This document shows positions 6,224 through 7,542 of a stretch of DNA of 7,542 nucleotides, in pieces. Position numbers and translations under genes: made by a program. The stretch's first letter is position 1; each line of letters begins with the position of its first letter. The notes under the pieces are model-generated. The model had not been told where the DNA came from and did no database searches. It saw nothing but the letters and a program-made list of their open reading frames with translations. This DNA is from Alphaproteobacteria bacterium (GTDB taxonomy: Bacteria > Pseudomonadota > Alphaproteobacteria > DSM-16000 > Inquilinaceae): NCBI GenBank assembly GCA_029263555.1, contig JAJUFW010000130.1, positions 1 through 7,542 of the forward strand, in the 5' to 3' direction.

Positions 6224-6897
6224 TTCGCGTCCTCCATGATCACCCCGCACACGGCATGGACGAGCAGGCAGCTCGACTGTGCCCCGGGGTCGAGGGTCCC
6301 GACACTGCGGCGGCCGAGGAAGGAGGCCCGTCCCTTCGTGGCGGCGAGGTCGCGCGTGGCCTCCAGCCCCTGGTCGGCCGCGCGCAGCACCGCATCGACC
6401 AGCTCCGCGCGGGCAACGCCCGCGACCGCGGCCCTCCGCAAGGCGTCCGCAACCGGCACGAGCACGTCCAGCATCGTCTTCTCCCCGGCGTCGGAGCGGC
6501 CGCGCGCCTTGACGGCCGCGACCCCGGCATCGACCATGGCGACGACACGCTCCGGCGTGGGCGCGGCGTCCCCCAGCGTCTTGCCCATGGCCATGAGAAG
6601 GCTGCCGTAGAGCGGTCCCGACGCGCCCCCGACCTTCATGACCAGCATCGTCCCGGCGTTCTGCAGCGCGCGGCCCAGCGGTTCCGCGGCCAGTTGCTCC
6701 CGTGCGGCGGCCAGCGCCGAAAATCCGCGATTGAGGTTGATGCCGTGGTCCCCGTCGCCGATGGCCCGGTCGAGGGCGCTCAGCCGTTCCACATTCTCGG
6801 CGATGACGGCCGCGGCGGCGGCGATGAGGCGCGACTGCAGGTCACCCGTCGGGTTCGCCCCGCTGCCGCCGCAACCGCCCACGCCGCCTGGCGTCAT
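6220..6897 (-). CDS. dhaL: Dihydroxyacetone kinase, ADP-binding subunit DhaL
   Basis: Holds a tightly bound Mg-ADP that DhaM converts to ATP, then phosphorylates the substrate on DhaK. It has 225 residues against 210 in E. coli. Seen: the metal-binding aspartates in ALDRAIGDGDHGINLNRGF (Asp43, Asp48, Asp50, matching Asp30, Asp35, Asp37 in E. coli), VGGASGPLYGS (89-99, ADP phosphate binding) and GRASFLGRRSVGTLDPGA (189-206), the conserved nucleotide-clamp stretch. The start ATG overlaps the stop of the upstream dehydrogenase gene (ATGA); its ribosome site is poor, which fits coupled translation. The first 18 residues are glycine-rich (TPGGVGGCGGSG) and unlike E. coli DhaL, so a later start cannot be excluded. 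dhaM follows with another ATGA overlap. Being paired with a PTS-type DhaM marks it as the PEP-dependent rather than ATP-dependent form. Confidence 0.95.
   Translation of the reverse strand: MTPGGVGGCGGSGANPTGDLQSRLIAAAAAVIAENVERLSALDRAIGDGDHGINLNRGFSALAAAREQLAAEPLGRALQNAGTMLVMKVGGASGPLYGSLLMAMGKTLGDAAPTPERVVAMVDAGVAAVKARGRSDAGEKTMLDVLVPVADALRRAAVAGVARAELVDAVLRAADQGLEATRDLAATKGRASFLGRRSVGTLDPGAQSSCLLVHAVCGVIMEDAK
6231..6235 (-). promoter_or_regulatory. Ribosome binding site of dhaM
   Basis: GGAGG on the minus strand, 7 bases before the dhaM ATG at 6223 and inside the final codons of dhaL. It fixes the dhaM start. Confidence 0.55.
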
Positions 6898-7542
6898 TGC
6901 GAAAGATCCAGGCGCATGTCGACCCAGGCGCCGTCGCGCCTGCTCGATTCCACCGCCGCTTCGATGAATTTCATGCCCAGCGCCCCGTCCTCGACCGTCG
7001 GCACGAGGAGCGCCGCGGGATCCGGCGTCCGTCCCTCGATCCTGGCCGAGATCTGCTCGGCCAGGTCGAGATAGATCTGCGCGAAGCCCTCAAGATAGCC
7101 CTCCGGATGCCCGGACGGCACGCGGCTTGCCCGTACGGCTGCCGGCCCGGTGCCCGGACCGTTGCGGGTGATCAGGCGCGACGGCTCGCCATAGGGCGAG
7201 AAGCGGAGCCGGTCCGGCTCCTCCTGGTCCCACTCGAGACCGCCCTTCGTGCCGTAAACCCGAAGGCGGAGGGCGTTCTGGTTGCCCGGCGCGACCTGGC
7301 TTGCCCACAGCATGCCCCGGGCCCCGTTGGCATAGCGCAGCAGCATGTGCGCGTTGTCGTCGAGCCGGCGCCCCTCGACGAAGGAGGAGAGGTCGGCAGC
7401 GAGGCTCGTGCATTCGAGACGGGTCACGAAGGAGGCCAGGTTGAAGGCATGGGTGCCGATGTCGCCGACGCAGCCGGCGGGACCGCTGCGTGCCGGATCC
7501 GTCCGCCATTCCGCCTGCTTCGAGCCGGCCTGTTCGACCGCC
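6894..7542 (-). CDS. Gfo/Idh/MocA family sugar dehydrogenase (N-terminus beyond window)
   Basis: NAD(P)-dependent oxidoreductase of the Gfo/Idh/MocA family, which acts on sugars, inositols or their derivatives. Only the C-terminal 215 residues or so are in the window; the frame is open to the right edge, so the Rossmann domain and the usual EKP lysine motif (expected about 165-180 residues) lie outside. Seen: a GDIGTHAFNL motif, which carries the family's conserved Asp and His of the substrate site, the beta-sheet stretch LLRYANGARGMLWASQ, VYGTKGGLEWDQEEP, and HPEGYLEGFAQIY near the C-terminus. All fit the C-terminal substrate-binding domain. A GTG at 7427 is internal and not the start. The stop overlaps the dhaL start (ATGA), so this gene is the upstream partner of the Dha genes and its product may act in the same pathway. 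The substrate cannot be named from this fragment. Confidence 0.9.
   Translation of the reverse strand, partial: AVEQAGSKQAEWRTDPARSGPAGCVGDIGTHAFNLASFVTRLECTSLAADLSSFVEGRRLDDNAHMLLRYANGARGMLWASQVAPGNQNALRLRVYGTKGGLEWDQEEPDRLRFSPYGEPSRLITRNGPGTGPAAVRASRVPSGHPEGYLEGFAQIYLDLAEQISARIEGRTPDPAALLVPTVEDGALGMKFIEAAVESSRRDGAWVDMRLDLSQ

Overview
The window is a very GC-rich, tightly packed stretch of bacterial DNA. The codon use and the protein types (a PTS-dependent dihydroxyacetone kinase with separate phosphocarrier proteins, and a Gfo/Idh/MocA dehydrogenase) suggest an alphaproteobacterium, possibly Rhodospirillales or Rhizobiales. That placement is inference from style and is not proven by a marker gene. 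No RNA gene, insertion sequence, CRISPR array or phage gene was seen.

Layout. Positions 1-1391 (minus) carry a xylulokinase (XylB) cut by the left edge near its C-terminus. A 138-bp divergent intergenic region (1392-1529) separates it from a plus-strand pair: an aldose 1-epimerase family protein (1530-2411) and DhaK, the substrate-binding subunit of dihydroxyacetone kinase (2452-3444). Converging on dhaK, with a 9-bp gap, is a minus-strand operon. In transcription order it contains a Gfo/Idh/MocA oxidoreductase (5' end beyond the right edge), DhaL (ADP-binding kinase subunit), a stand-alone EIIA-type DhaM, a stand-alone HPr, a full-length PTS Enzyme I, and a small uncharacterised helix-turn-helix-like protein (3454-3876).

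How the genes fit together. Enzyme I takes phosphate from PEP and passes it to HPr (His24), then to the EIIA-like DhaM (His12). DhaM rephosphorylates the ADP held by DhaL, and DhaL phosphorylates the substrate bound covalently to His216 of DhaK. All the phospho-histidines and the DhaL metal-binding aspartates are present, so the window seems to encode a complete, self-contained phosphorelay. In the well-studied E. coli system DhaM is one fused EIIA-HPr-truncated EI protein. Here the same functions are split over three genes and the Enzyme I has its own PEP-binding domain. Four of the five junctions in this operon are 4-base ATGA stop/start overlaps, which implies translational coupling.

The xylulokinase, mutarotase-like epimerase and sugar dehydrogenase suggest a sugar or polyol catabolic locus that yields a ketopentose and a triose (or similar short ketose). 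The actual substrate cannot be read from this window. The main points of interest are the split and complete Dha phosphorelay, the separation of dhaK onto a converging transcript, and the small HTH-like protein coupled to Enzyme I, which could be a dedicated regulator.
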